A DNA stretch of 64,000 bases from Hoeflea_A sp965228785. Lineage in GTDB: Bacteria > Pseudomonadota > Alphaproteobacteria > Rhizobiales > Rhizobiaceae. Under the pieces are notes generated by a model. It made no database searches and was not told where the DNA came from. It saw only the letters and a program-made list of their open reading frames with translations. The stretch is from contig CBDDIF010000001.1 in assembly GCA_965228785.1 (NCBI GenBank), positions 1,054,001 through 1,118,000 on the forward strand, read 5' to 3'. Numbering within the stretch: the stretch's first letter is position 1; each line of letters opens with the position of its first letter. Below are positions 1-8,730 of this stretch, in pieces. The position numbers were made by a program, and so were the translations under genes.

Positions 1-740
1 AGAGCGTTCCAGGCATCCAGATTGACGGTAACGGCGTCGGTCGAGGTGCTCCAGTTCAGAGGATTGAAGTGGTCTGTGAACTGCCAGAGCTTGCCATCGA
101 CACCGGATGAGGAAGACGTGGCGGCGCCGTCAATGGTGCCGGCCGCCGCGGCTGCCGCCACGTCACCCCAAGGCATTTCCAATGGTGCTGCACCCAGCTT
201 TTCAAGGAACTCGTAACTTGCCGCGTTGAAGGCGCGGATCCGCTGCCCGGACATGTCGTTGGCGCTGACGATCGCCTGTTTGGAATAGACGCCCGGGCTC
301 GGCCACGGAACGTAGTAGAGGATCTTCTGGTTGTGGTCCGCGGCGATCTTGTCGAACACAGGGCCGGCGACCTCCAGGAACGCCTTCATTTCCTCCTGGC
401 CCTGAATGAGATAGGGCAGGGTGTCCATGGACAGCAGCGGTTCGGCGCTGGAGCCGGCCTGCAGGAACAGAAGCATGTCGGCCATCTGCACGACACCGGT
501 TTCCACCGCCGACATTTTTTCGGTCACCTTGACCCCGATTTCACCGCCGACATGCACGGTAATGTCGACGGAACCGTCGGTCGCTTCACGCACTGCGTCG
601 GCGAAAGTCATGGCGTTCTTGGCGTGGAAGTTGCCGGCGGGCCAGGCGGTGGACATGTCCCATTTGGTTTCCGCCAATGCCATCCCGGTGCCCAGCGTCA
701 GGCAAATGCTGGTCGCGATAATGCTCTTGAAGTGTTTCAT
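1..740 (-). CDS. TRAP transporter substrate-binding protein, DctP family (partial, C-terminus off window)
   Basis: Periplasmic binding protein of a tripartite TRAP transporter; it captures a solute, probably a carboxylate or amide, and hands it to a DctQ/DctM permease that must lie beyond the left edge. Translated from the ATG at 738-740 it opens with a signal peptide (MKHFKSIIATSICLTLGTGM, cleaved after ALA) and then the DctP opening KWDMSTAWPAGNFHAKNAMTF. Further in, residues around VYSKQ, GQRIRAF and MPWGDVAAA match the DctP binding-site region. About 246 of the usual 330 or so residues are present. Its ATG overlaps the hydantoinase B stop by 4 bp (ATGA), so it is translationally coupled to hyuAB, which suggests that it imports the hydantoinase/oxoprolinase substrate. 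The ligand is not predictable from sequence. Confidence 0.9.
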   Translation of the reverse strand, partial: MKHFKSIIATSICLTLGTGMALAETKWDMSTAWPAGNFHAKNAMTFADAVREATDGSVDITVHVGGEIGVKVTEKMSAVETGVVQMADMLLFLQAGSSAEPLLSMDTLPYLIQGQEEMKAFLEVAGPVFDKIAADHNQKILYYVPWPSPGVYSKQAIVSANDMSGQRIRAFNAASYEFLEKLGAAPLEMPWGDVAAAAAAGTIDGAATSSSSGVDGKLWQFTDHFNPLNWSTSTDAVTVNLDAWNA

Positions 741-2419
741 GACTGGTTTCCTCCTGTCGGATTCTTGAAGTTGTATAGCCCACGGGCCGCCTCCTCGCTG
801 ACGAGACCCTGTGCCACATCGCGCGCAACTGCGGCTATCTCGCGCGTTTTCGGGTCGCCAAACCCGCCTCCGCCGGGCGTCTGGAGAATCAGCCGCTCGC
901 CCGCCGGTATTTGATGAAGACCCTTGTCTTCGATGATCGTTCCGTTTGTCAGTTCGACCCGCCCGGTCGCCCCGTCGAAACCGCCGGACCGTCCCGCCGG
1001 CGCAGTCGTCAGGCGCTCAAAGGCGGCGGCCGACAGTCTCAGCGGCATATGCGTGCGGGCGCCGACCTCGATGACCTGGCCGAGGCCGCCGCGATATCGC
1101 CCGGCGCCGCCGCTGTCGCGCAGGAACTCCTTGCGGTGATAGACAAGCGGGGCAGCAGCTTCGGCGATTTCGACCGGCACAGCGCCGACGCCGGACGGAA
1201 ATGCAGTGGTCGACAGGCCGTCACTACCGGGACGGGCGCCCATGCCGCCAAGCGCCACATTGAGAGAGGTGAATGGATCGTCTCCGCCGCCTGAAATCGA
1301 CATGGTCCAAAGCGCGCCGGAACTTTCCGCCAAGACCCGCTCAGGAAGGGCCTGAGCCAGACACCCCAGCATCAGATCGGGTAGGGCTTGGCCGATGACA
1401 TGCCGGGCCGTTACCGGCGCCGGTCGTTCGGCACTGACGATCAGGCCTCTGGGCGCGGTGACCGAAATCGCGCCGAGCGATGCGGCGTTGTTAGGAACAT
1501 GCGAGGCAAGAAGTGCGCGAATTCCGAAAGACGCATAGGCGATCGAATAGTTCAGCGGGCAGTTGATGCCGCGCTCGACCGCCGCGGCCGAGCCGGCGAG
1601 ATCAACATCGATCCGATCGTCCGAGACGGTCATCGCCGCCTTCAACCCGATCGGGCTGTCGTAGCCGTCGAGGGTGAGCTCGTTGTCGTAACGGCCGTTC
1701 GGAACCGCTGTAATTGCTTCCTGCATGCCGCGACGGGAGCGGTCCAGGATGAAGGCGGAGACGGGTTCCAGAGATCCGAAACCGAAGTCGGCAAGCAGCT
1801 CGGTCAGACGGGCGACACCAGTATCGTTGCAGCTCAGGAGAGACAGGATGTCGCCGCGGGCCTCCTTCGGGATGCGCGAGTTTGCGGTGATGACGGACAG
1901 GATGTCTTCGTTCAGCTCGCCCGCCTTGCGCAGTCGGGTCACAGGTATGACCACCCCTTCCTCGAAGACAGAGCGTCCTTCGGCGGACCATCCGAGCCCG
2001 CCGACATCCACCACATGGCTGGTCGAGGCCAGGTAGCCGACGATCGTCCCGTTGAGGAAGGCCGGCGTGACAACAACGAAGTCAAAAACATGCCCGGCCC
2101 CGAGCCACGGGTCGTTGGTCATCAACGCGTCGCCGGGGACCAGCGTGTTGGCCGGGATGTGTTCGAGAATGGCGCGGACGGAGGCTGCCATTGTGTTGAC
2201 ATGACCGGGCGTACCGGTCACCGCCTGGGCCAGCATGTCCCCGTCGGCGTTGAATATGCCGGCCGAGAGATCGCCGGATTCCCGGACGATCGGGCCGAAA
2301 GCGACCCGCATCAGGACGTTGGCCTGTTCTTCGCAAACGGAGATGAGCCGGTTCCAGACCACGTCCAGCCTGATCATGTCAGCGTCGGTCAGCGCGGTGG
2401 CTTGCTGATCGGGGATCAT
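737..2419 (-). CDS. hyuB: Hydantoinase B / oxoprolinase beta-type subunit (HyuB family)
   Basis: Partner subunit of the ATP-dependent N-methylhydantoinase / 5-oxoprolinase / acetone carboxylase superfamily; with HyuA it hydrolyses a cyclic or conjugated amide in the cytoplasm. The 560 residues show the family hallmarks: NDPWLGAGHVFD near residue 103, a TSHVVDVGG segment near 133, the glycine-rich RDSGGAGRYRGGLGQ near 430, and the terminal QTPGGGGFGDP. Length is normal for HyuB (about 520-580). The ATG overlaps the HyuA stop by 4 bp and its own stop overlaps the TRAP gene, giving a compact hyuA-hyuB-dctP operon. Substrate is unknown: family members act on hydantoins, 5-oxoproline or caprolactam, and sequence alone does not decide. 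Confidence 0.93.
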   Translation of the reverse strand: MIPDQQATALTDADMIRLDVVWNRLISVCEEQANVLMRVAFGPIVRESGDLSAGIFNADGDMLAQAVTGTPGHVNTMAASVRAILEHIPANTLVPGDALMTNDPWLGAGHVFDFVVVTPAFLNGTIVGYLASTSHVVDVGGLGWSAEGRSVFEEGVVIPVTRLRKAGELNEDILSVITANSRIPKEARGDILSLLSCNDTGVARLTELLADFGFGSLEPVSAFILDRSRRGMQEAITAVPNGRYDNELTLDGYDSPIGLKAAMTVSDDRIDVDLAGSAAAVERGINCPLNYSIAYASFGIRALLASHVPNNAASLGAISVTAPRGLIVSAERPAPVTARHVIGQALPDLMLGCLAQALPERVLAESSGALWTMSISGGGDDPFTSLNVALGGMGARPGSDGLSTTAFPSGVGAVPVEIAEAAAPLVYHRKEFLRDSGGAGRYRGGLGQVIEVGARTHMPLRLSAAAFERLTTAPAGRSGGFDGATGRVELTNGTIIEDKGLHQIPAGERLILQTPGGGGFGDPKTREIAAVARDVAQGLVSEEAARGLYNFKNPTGGNQS

Positions 2420-4491
2420 CGCGGGGCCCTTTCCAGCAGCAGATGGCCGTTCGCCAGCATTTGTCCGGTCCAGCCATTGTGGATGATTGTCGTGGTCTGC
2501 GCTTCGGTGACGACAGCCGGCCCGCCAATGGTTTCGCCAACCGGCCAGTCACATCGCGGGACGGATCGATAGCGGCGGAAATCCTGTTGCACGAGGTCAT
2601 AGATCAGCCTGTCCGACCTGGCTTCGGTCTCTTGTAGAGTATCGGAATCAGCCCGATCGGCGCTCTCGGGGAGCCGAGCAGTCGCGGCGACCGAATAGCC
2701 GAAGAATTCCACGTCGATCTCCGGCATGGCGAAGCCGTAAAGCTTGCGATATTCGCCGTGGAACGACCGTTCTAGGCGCTTGAGTTCGGCGGCCAGGTCG
2801 GCGTCCGGGTCGAAACTCAACGTGATTTCCTGGCCCTGACCGAAATAGCGAAGGTCGACATGGGCTGCGACCTCGATCGGGGTGTCGACAACACCGGAGC
2901 GGACAACCTCGACGACATGGTCCCTGGTGGCCCTTACGGCGGTGGCAAGGTGGTCGGCCTCGATGTCAGCAATGAGCCGCATCACGGATTGCGCCCGTTC
3001 GAAGGACATCGGAGCGTGCAGGAAGCCGATGGCCGATCCAACGCCGGCATTTTGCGGAACGATGATGCGGTCGATGGAGAGTTTGTCGGCGATCCGGGTG
3101 GCGTGAAGCGCACCGCCGCCACCCGACACGACAAGGTCGTAACCGGCCACGTCGAGGCCCAGTTCGAGACTGTGTACCCGAGCGGCGTTGGCCATGATCT
3201 CGTCGGCCATCTCGACGACGCCGATGGCCGCGGCCTGCGGTGAGGCCAGACCCAGGGGTTTCGCCAACTGGTCGGAGATGGCGGACCGGGCGGTGTCCGG
3301 ATCGAGCTGGATCGTGCCACCAGCGAAGCCGTCCGGTGCGATCCTGCCCGTGACGATGTTCGCATCTGTCACGGTCGCTCGATCGCCGCCAAGTTGATAA
3401 GCGCACGGCCCTGGCGAAGCTCCGGCGCTTTCAGGTCCGACACGGATGCGTCTCAGCGGATCCACTCTGGCGATCGAACCGCCGCCGGCGCCGATCTCGA
3501 CCATTTCGATCGTCGGCACGCGGATGGGAAGGCCGCTGCCCTTGGCGTCGCGCCAGGCACGCGCCACCTCGAACTTGCGCGTGGTCTGCGGTTCACTGTC
3601 CTGCAGAAAACAGATCTTGGCCGTTGTCCCGCCGAGGTCGAAGGCCAGGGTGCGCCTGGACCCGACCTGCCGTGCCACATGACCTGCCAGGCAGACCCCG
3701 CCCGCGGGACCCGACTCGACAAGGCGGATCGGCGTTTTTCGGGCCTGATCCAACGTCGTAAGTCCGCCGCCGGACAGCATCAGGAAAAACGCACCGTCGA
3801 AACCGGCGTCACGCAACGCGGTATCGAACCGCAAAAGATAGCGCGACATCAGTGGCCGCACATAGGCGTTGGCGCAGACCGTCGAGAAGCGGTCGTATTC
3901 GCGCGCCTCGGGCGAAACCTCCGAGCTCAGGCAGATGGTGACACTGGATGGTAACCGGCGGGACAGACGTTCCGCCACGAATTGCTCATGATCGGGGTTG
4001 GCATAGGCGTGCAGGAAGCCGATCGCCACCGCTTCCACCCCGGCTTCCAACAGCCTGTTAGCGATCGCGTCGATGTCAGCCGGTTGCGGCGACTGCATGA
4101 TCGATCCGTCGGCGTGGATTCTCTCGTCGACTGTCAGGCGCAGATCGCGCGGCACCAGCGGCTCCGGCAGTTGCACGTTCAGGTCGTACTGATCGAACCG
4201 CTTTTCGTAGCGCATCTCCAGGACATCGCGGAAACCGCTGGTCGTGACGAATGCGACCCGGGCGCCCTTGCGCTCGATCAGGGCATTCGTCGCCAGCGTG
4301 GTTCCGTGAATGATCGAATGGACCTCGTGCAAGCGCCGCCCACAACGCTCCAGCAGTTCGATGATGCCCTGCATTGAGGCCTGCTCCGGTCGATCGGGGG
4401 TCGTCAGCACCTTGTGGGTGGTGCTGGCGCCGTTGTCGTCCAGAACGAGATCCGTAAACGTCCCACCGATGTCGACAGAAAGTCTGATCAT
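2416..4491 (-). CDS. hyuA: Hydantoinase A / oxoprolinase alpha-type subunit (HyuA family)
   Basis: ATP-binding subunit of a hydantoinase/oxoprolinase; it activates the substrate by phosphorylation so that HyuB can open the ring. The protein has 691 residues. The Hydant_A_N domain begins at once (LSVDIGGTFTDLVLDD, residues 4-19). The ASKHA-type phosphate loop recurs as AFDLGGTTAKICF near residue 290, followed by EIGAGGGSIARVD and the AGYDLVVSGGGGALHA motif. The start is fixed by the conserved MIRLSVDIGG opening. No Shine-Dalgarno sequence is visible upstream, and a palindromic operator ends 4 nt before the ATG, so the message may be leaderless (inference). First gene of the hyuA-hyuB-dctP operon. 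Confidence 0.93.
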   Translation of the reverse strand: MIRLSVDIGGTFTDLVLDDNGASTTHKVLTTPDRPEQASMQGIIELLERCGRRLHEVHSIIHGTTLATNALIERKGARVAFVTTSGFRDVLEMRYEKRFDQYDLNVQLPEPLVPRDLRLTVDERIHADGSIMQSPQPADIDAIANRLLEAGVEAVAIGFLHAYANPDHEQFVAERLSRRLPSSVTICLSSEVSPEAREYDRFSTVCANAYVRPLMSRYLLRFDTALRDAGFDGAFFLMLSGGGLTTLDQARKTPIRLVESGPAGGVCLAGHVARQVGSRRTLAFDLGGTTAKICFLQDSEPQTTRKFEVARAWRDAKGSGLPIRVPTIEMVEIGAGGGSIARVDPLRRIRVGPESAGASPGPCAYQLGGDRATVTDANIVTGRIAPDGFAGGTIQLDPDTARSAISDQLAKPLGLASPQAAAIGVVEMADEIMANAARVHSLELGLDVAGYDLVVSGGGGALHATRIADKLSIDRIIVPQNAGVGSAIGFLHAPMSFERAQSVMRLIADIEADHLATAVRATRDHVVEVVRSGVVDTPIEVAAHVDLRYFGQGQEITLSFDPDADLAAELKRLERSFHGEYRKLYGFAMPEIDVEFFGYSVAATARLPESADRADSDTLQETEARSDRLIYDLVQQDFRRYRSVPRCDWPVGETIGGPAVVTEAQTTTIIHNGWTGQMLANGHLLLERAPR

Positions 4492-4495
4492 TAGA

Positions 4496-4513
4496 ATAAT
4501 GTACGTACATTAT
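4496..4513. promoter_or_regulatory. Perfect 18-bp palindrome, probable operator of the hyuAB operon
   Basis: ATAATGTACGTACATTAT is a perfect inverted repeat with no spacer, 4 nt upstream of the hyuA ATG. Its size and AT-rich symmetry are typical of a GntR/FCD-type operator; no GntR gene lies beside hyuA in the window, so the repressor may be encoded beyond the left edge or elsewhere. Confidence 0.7.
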
Positions 4514-4525
4514 ATCTGAAGTCAA
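4498..4525 (-). promoter_or_regulatory. Candidate hyuA promoter overlapping the operator
   Basis: On the minus strand TTGACT (4525-4520) is followed after 16 nt by TACATT (4503-4498). Transcription would start close to the hyuA ATG, and the -10 element lies inside the palindrome. This is a visual match to sigma-70 consensus only. The rest of the 4514-4683 gap holds nothing I recognise. Confidence 0.4.
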
Positions 4526-4683
4526 CAGGTGGTGCGTTCCGGTAGATGGGTCTGTTGCAAATGCCAGCGCTTCACCGGGCCGTGACCCCGGTCGTAGATC
4601 TGTCCACTTTTTTGGACAAGCGTGTTCGGCGGAAAGGCGAGGCTGGTTTCCGCTGGGACCGTCACCGGTAGCGCAGCAGACAG

Positions 4684-5565
4684 TTAGTTTTGCGGCACGA
4701 AGTGCACGTTTTCGCCCTTTTCCGCATCGGGGTAATCGCGCAGCCGTTCCGATGCATAGCGCGTCGGGCTCAACCCAGAGAAACGGCGGAATTCGCGGTT
4801 GAAGTGGGCCTGGTCGAAAAACCCGAATCGATGGGCGAGCGTGGTCCAGGGGACCGGATCCTGCGGATCGACAGCGGCAAGCAAGGCACCGAGGCGATGA
4901 ATGCGCGCAAGCACTTTTGGCGTCACGCCGACTGCCCTTCGGAAACGATCGCTGGCGTAGCGCTGTGACCGCCCGGTTCTTTCATAGAGATGCGGCAGAG
5001 GTCCGTCGCCCTCGGTCTCGACAATGCCACGATAGAGCTCGAGGAGCCACGGGGGAAGAATGGTTCGTTGGCGATTGAGCAAGGCTGTGTGCAATGACGC
5101 GTGTGTTGTCTTGTCCGAAGCGTCGGGAAGCGCCGCCTCAATATTTGCCACCACATCGGCGGGTAGCACCAGTCGGGCATCCACCGTTTGATCGACATAG
5201 CGCTGCATGTCGATGTCGAACACGGCGTGAAACCCGATAGGCTCGAACAGCAGGCCGAGAACGTGGGTTTCGCCCAACGGCCTGTTGTAGACCGGGCGCG
5301 TCTGGACGCCGTGAAACCAGCTATGGTCAAAAAGCGGGTTGCGATCGACAGTTTCGAGTGACCCCAGGCGGTGAGGCCCGCCTATTGTGAAGATCACCAC
5401 CGCGAGACCGTTCGGCAGGATCTTGTCGTAGCGATAGGGAATTTGGCCACGCGCATAAAATGACCGCCGCAGGAACGGGCGCAACGCATCCGGCGGCAAA
5501 AATTCCCTGAAATCGAACTGCAAGCCGGCGGCTCCCTGGGTCTGACCGAAGCGGGTCGCCGTCAC
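4684..5565 (-). CDS. AraC-family transcriptional regulator
   Basis: DNA-binding regulator of 293 residues. The C-terminal third holds the paired AraC helix-turn-helix: first helix region RSQRYASDRFRRAVGVTP, then the stronger second motif FGFFDQAHFNREFRRFSGLSP with the usual PxxY end (SPTRYASERL). The N-terminal 190 residues are a ligand/effector domain of the cupin-like kind found in this family (FREFLPPDALRPFLRRSFYA). The start codon is a GTG only 7 nt beyond the stop of the decarboxylase gene, so it is translationally coupled and is the last gene of the cysK-grx / decarboxylase / araC operon, which it may regulate. Effector unknown. Confidence 0.88.
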   Translation of the reverse strand: MTATRFGQTQGAAGLQFDFREFLPPDALRPFLRRSFYARGQIPYRYDKILPNGLAVVIFTIGGPHRLGSLETVDRNPLFDHSWFHGVQTRPVYNRPLGETHVLGLLFEPIGFHAVFDIDMQRYVDQTVDARLVLPADVVANIEAALPDASDKTTHASLHTALLNRQRTILPPWLLELYRGIVETEGDGPLPHLYERTGRSQRYASDRFRRAVGVTPKVLARIHRLGALLAAVDPQDPVPWTTLAHRFGFFDQAHFNREFRRFSGLSPTRYASERLRDYPDAEKGENVHFVPQN

Positions 5566-5572
5566 TCTATCG

Positions 5573-6958
5573 TCAACCGGCCAGGACCTCTATCCGGTCT
5601 GCGAGACTCGATATGGTGGGAATATCAGTGTCCTTCTCGATGGCCGAAATACGCAGGACCGTCTTGCCATGCCAATTTGCCGTCCGGACAAAAGTTGCAA
5701 AGTCCGCGTTGAGCCGGTCGGCAAGCGCATTCGTTGCCTTGTCGCAATTGTCGACCCGCAGAACGATCTGGTTGAGGTCGACACGATTGCAGACCTGCAC
5801 CGAAGGCAGTGCGGCCAGACGATTGCGCAATTCGGTTGCGCAAGCGCAGTGACGGCGAACCGTCTCGACGATCCCTTCGCGGCCGAGTGAACGGATAACG
5901 GCCCAGGCCGCGAAACCGCGCGCCCGGCGTGACAGTTCCGGATTGAATTCGGTCGGGTTGCGACCGTCTTCGGGGCTGCGGTTGAGATAATGGGCCGAGA
6001 TGTCCATCGCACGCCGGTGCGCTTCCGCGTTCTTGACGATCGCGAACCCGGAATCATAAGGGATCTGCAACCATTTGTGCCCGTCCACGGACCAGCTGTC
6101 GGCGCCGTCCAGACAGGCGGTCAGGTGGGCTTTTTCCGGCAGCACCCGGGCCCAAAGACCGAAAGCGCCGTCAACGTGCAGCCAGGCATCGTGGGCCTGG
6201 CAGAGGCTGACGATGGCCTTGAAATCGTCGAACCCGCCGGAATTGATGTGTCCTGCGGTGGCAATCACGATTTTCGGCCCGTCGTGCTCATCCATTGCCT
6301 TGCGCAAAGCGCCCCGGCGCATGATCCCCTGGGCATTGGCCGGAATGCGAACGAAGTTGGCCTCGCCGAAACCGAGATAGCGTAGCGCCGCAAAGTTGGT
6401 CGTATGGGCGTCTTCACAGATAAAGACTTGAATGAGCGGAGCGCCCTGCAGACCGTCTCGTTCGATGTCGACACCGGCGCGGGCCAGGACTTCGCCGCGC
6501 GCGGCGGCGAGGCCGACGAAACAGGCCATCGTCGCACCGGTCACCAGCCCGACGGAACTTTCACCCGGCAGATCCAGCAGGTCGAGCAGCCAGGCGCTGA
6601 CCGCTTCTTCGGCGATCGCCGCGGCGGGCGATGTCTGAAAAATGCCAGCGTTCTGGCCCCAGATCGAGGTCAGCCAGTCCGCCGCGACACCGGTCGTGTC
6701 CGAGCCGCCCATCACCCAGGCAAAAAAGTTGGGGTTGGTATTGGCCACCAGACCCGGCTCGGCGGCCGCAATCAGATCGCGAATGACCGTGCGGCCGTCC
6801 GAGCCCTTCTCGGGCGTCGGCGTACAGAGGTTCTCACGCAGCGCTTCGGCGCTGGCGGTTGCATCCAGTGGCCGTTGCTGTTGGCGGTAGCCGGCGGCAT
6901 ATCGATACGCCGCCATCAATGCCGGGTCGGTGGCTGGTCCTTTCTCCATCGCCGTCAT
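5573..6958 (-). CDS. PLP-dependent group II decarboxylase (aromatic-L-amino-acid / glutamate decarboxylase superfamily)
   Basis: Cytoplasmic pyridoxal-phosphate enzyme of 461 residues, the usual length for bacterial group II decarboxylases. Visible features: substrate-side NPNFFAWVMGG near residue 76, GATMACFVGLAAAR (141-154), HTTNFAALRYLG (185-196), cofactor aspartate in HVDGAFGLWA (D263) and the Schiff-base lysine in SVDGHKWLQ (K295). The reading frame stays open upstream, but the start is set at 6958 because that ATG overlaps the stop of the cysteine synthase fusion (ATGA) and gives the normal N-terminus; a second ATG lies at 6949. Position after a CysK-glutaredoxin fusion suggests a sulfur-containing or O-acetylserine-derived amino acid as substrate (inference). 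Exact substrate cannot be assigned. Confidence 0.88.
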   Translation of the reverse strand: MTAMEKGPATDPALMAAYRYAAGYRQQQRPLDATASAEALRENLCTPTPEKGSDGRTVIRDLIAAAEPGLVANTNPNFFAWVMGGSDTTGVAADWLTSIWGQNAGIFQTSPAAAIAEEAVSAWLLDLLDLPGESSVGLVTGATMACFVGLAAARGEVLARAGVDIERDGLQGAPLIQVFICEDAHTTNFAALRYLGFGEANFVRIPANAQGIMRRGALRKAMDEHDGPKIVIATAGHINSGGFDDFKAIVSLCQAHDAWLHVDGAFGLWARVLPEKAHLTACLDGADSWSVDGHKWLQIPYDSGFAIVKNAEAHRRAMDISAHYLNRSPEDGRNPTEFNPELSRRARGFAAWAVIRSLGREGIVETVRRHCACATELRNRLAALPSVQVCNRVDLNQIVLRVDNCDKATNALADRLNADFATFVRTANWHGKTVLRISAIEKDTDIPTISSLADRIEVLAG

Positions 6959-8439
6959 CTCGGATGCAGCCAATCCGGCAGGAAGCTGTAGGCGTCCCGT
7001 GCCATGGCCGGATCGAACGGCACTTCGTTGTTTGCCAGAAGGCTTTTCAGCGATCCGTCGTTGAAGCCATCGAACGTCTCGGTGGCGCCACCAATGTGCC
7101 GGCCTCCGACGAAGATCTGAGGTATCGTTGGCGATCCGGTCATCTGACGCAACACGGCTCTGATGTCGCCGCCACGGTTGTCGGCCTGGTAAGCGACGGA
7201 GTCGAGATCGATTGAGCGGTATTCGATGCCGGCCTCCTGAAACATCTTGCGGACGGACCAGCAGAATTCGCACCATTCCAGGGCGAACATCACGACGGGC
7301 TGCGTTTCATCGCCAATGACCTCGTTGACGAATTCGACCGCATAGGGCTTCGTTTCCTCGATTGCTGCTGACGCGGGCGCCGGCGCCGGTTTGCTGTCGA
7401 AACGGAAACGTGGCGTGGTCGCGGCGATCCGGGTCTCTTCGTCCGACATCTCTGCCTGCACATTGTCGAACAGGACGGTTGTCATGTAGCGCTCGCCCGT
7501 ATCGGGCAGCATTGCCAGGATGCGCGAGCCATCGGGTGCCGTTTCTGCGATTTTCAGGGCCGCGGCAAAAGTCGCGCCGCTGGTGATGCCGCAGAAGATG
7601 CCCTCTTTGGCGGCGAGATCACGGGCGCATTGCAGCGCGTCCGTCCCCGCCACCGGCTGGTGCATGTCGATCATCTCGTCGGTCAGGACGTCGTCCGCCA
7701 GTTTCGGAATGAAATCCGGCGACCAGCCCTGCATCAGGTGCGGGCGAAAGTTCGGGTGGCTGGCCGACACGCTGCCATCGGCGTGTCGCGGCTGACCGAT
7801 GCCGCTCGACAGCAATTGGGAATTGTCGGGCTCTGCGGCGACGATTCTGGTGCCGGGGCTGCGCTGTTTCAGTACGCGGGAGACACCTTTCAGCGTCCCG
7901 CCTGTTCCGAAGCCGGTCACCCAATAGTCGAGCGGATTTTCGGCAAAGTCGTCCAGAATTTCGATGGCCGTCGTTCTCGAATGAACGTCCGCATTCGCCT
8001 CGTTCTCGAATTGCCGGGCAAAGAACCAGCCGTGCTTCTCGGCCAGCTCCTCGGCCTTGGCGACCATGCCGCTGCCCTTTTCCGAGGCCGGGGTCAGGAT
8101 TACTTTTGCGCCCAGAAAGCGCATCATCTTGCGGCGCTCGATGCTGAAGTTTTCCGCCATCGTGATGACCAGCGGGTAGCCCTTCTGGGCGCACACCATT
8201 GCCAGTCCGATGCCGGTGTTTCCGGAGGTTGCCTCGATCACGGTCTGGCCGGGTTTCAGCGATCCATCCCGTTCGGCGGCTTCGATCACACTCAGCGCCA
8301 GGCGATCCTTCACCGAACCGAGAGGGTTGAATGCTTCGAGCTTGACATAGAGCTCGACATTTTTCGGGCCCAGATTGTTGATGCGTACAATCGGGGTCTG
8401 CCCGACGGTTTCGAGAATGGATTGTCTGATTCCGCTCAT
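6955..8439 (-). CDS. Cysteine synthase (O-acetylserine sulfhydrylase) fused to a C-terminal glutaredoxin domain
   Basis: Bifunctional protein of 494 residues. Residues 1-310 are a complete PLP fold-type II cysteine synthase: QTPIVRINNL, cofactor lysine in GSVKDR (K44), the phosphate/substrate loop EATSGNTGIGLAM (about 69-81), GTGGTLKGVSRVLK, and PDTGERYMTT at the end. After a Pro/Ala-rich linker (KPAPAPASAAIEE) comes a glutaredoxin-like domain, residues 365-494, with a CEFC dithiol motif (C390, C393), a TIP cis-proline segment and the GG(R)HIGG glutathione-site loop. Ordinary CysK is about 310-325 residues and has no such tail. First gene of an operon with the decarboxylase (4-bp overlap) and AraC regulator. 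The fused redoxin may reduce a sulfur donor or the product in situ (inference). Confidence 0.9.
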   Translation of the reverse strand: MSGIRQSILETVGQTPIVRINNLGPKNVELYVKLEAFNPLGSVKDRLALSVIEAAERDGSLKPGQTVIEATSGNTGIGLAMVCAQKGYPLVITMAENFSIERRKMMRFLGAKVILTPASEKGSGMVAKAEELAEKHGWFFARQFENEANADVHSRTTAIEILDDFAENPLDYWVTGFGTGGTLKGVSRVLKQRSPGTRIVAAEPDNSQLLSSGIGQPRHADGSVSASHPNFRPHLMQGWSPDFIPKLADDVLTDEMIDMHQPVAGTDALQCARDLAAKEGIFCGITSGATFAAALKIAETAPDGSRILAMLPDTGERYMTTVLFDNVQAEMSDEETRIAATTPRFRFDSKPAPAPASAAIEETKPYAVEFVNEVIGDETQPVVMFALEWCEFCWSVRKMFQEAGIEYRSIDLDSVAYQADNRGGDIRAVLRQMTGSPTIPQIFVGGRHIGGATETFDGFNDGSLKSLLANNEVPFDPAMARDAYSFLPDWLHPR

Positions 8440-8730
8440 TGCAGGAGATCCTTATCTGTCAGACCGGGTCGCGGGAAATGGGGTGCGACCGCCGATGATG
8501 CTGATATGGCGGTTCAACGTTTCATCTCGTTTTCGGGAAATGCCGGCCTCGGTTTCAATTGTTTCAGCCGCCATGTGGCTGCGAAAAAATGAATCTGGTG
8601 GATTTGAAGGTGGCTATGGAAACGGCCGTCGGTTTGCATCATATTCGCTGGGTTGCCGCGCTGTTCCAGCGACCGGCACCAACGAACAAACAAAACCGGC
8701 CACGGCCGGACTATCCGACGGGAGGATTTC
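8440..8730. other. Divergent intergenic region between the cysK-grx and ABC operons
   Basis: A 291-bp spacer between divergent start codons. It holds two inverted repeats: TCGCTGG/CCAGCGA (8645-8651 and 8666-8672) and CCGGCCACGGCCGG (8696-8709), the latter just before the GGAGG of the importer gene. I could not pick out a convincing promoter, and I see none of the conserved THI-box/TPP riboswitch sequence even though the downstream binding protein is NMT1/THI5-like. Confidence 0.4.

Noticed and set aside
1388..2572. A 394-codon open frame on the plus strand over hyuB/hyuA
   Set aside because: Antisense shadow of conserved hydantoinase genes, Arg/Gly-rich with no recognisable domain.
7630..8592. 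A 320-codon open frame on the plus strand over the cysteine synthase fusion
   Set aside because: Mirrors the real gene; composition is not protein-like and no start signal is present.
8440..8730. Possible TPP riboswitch before the NMT1/THI5-like importer
   Set aside because: The conserved CTGAGA/THI-box sequences are not visible; the inverted repeats found do not match the riboswitch layout.
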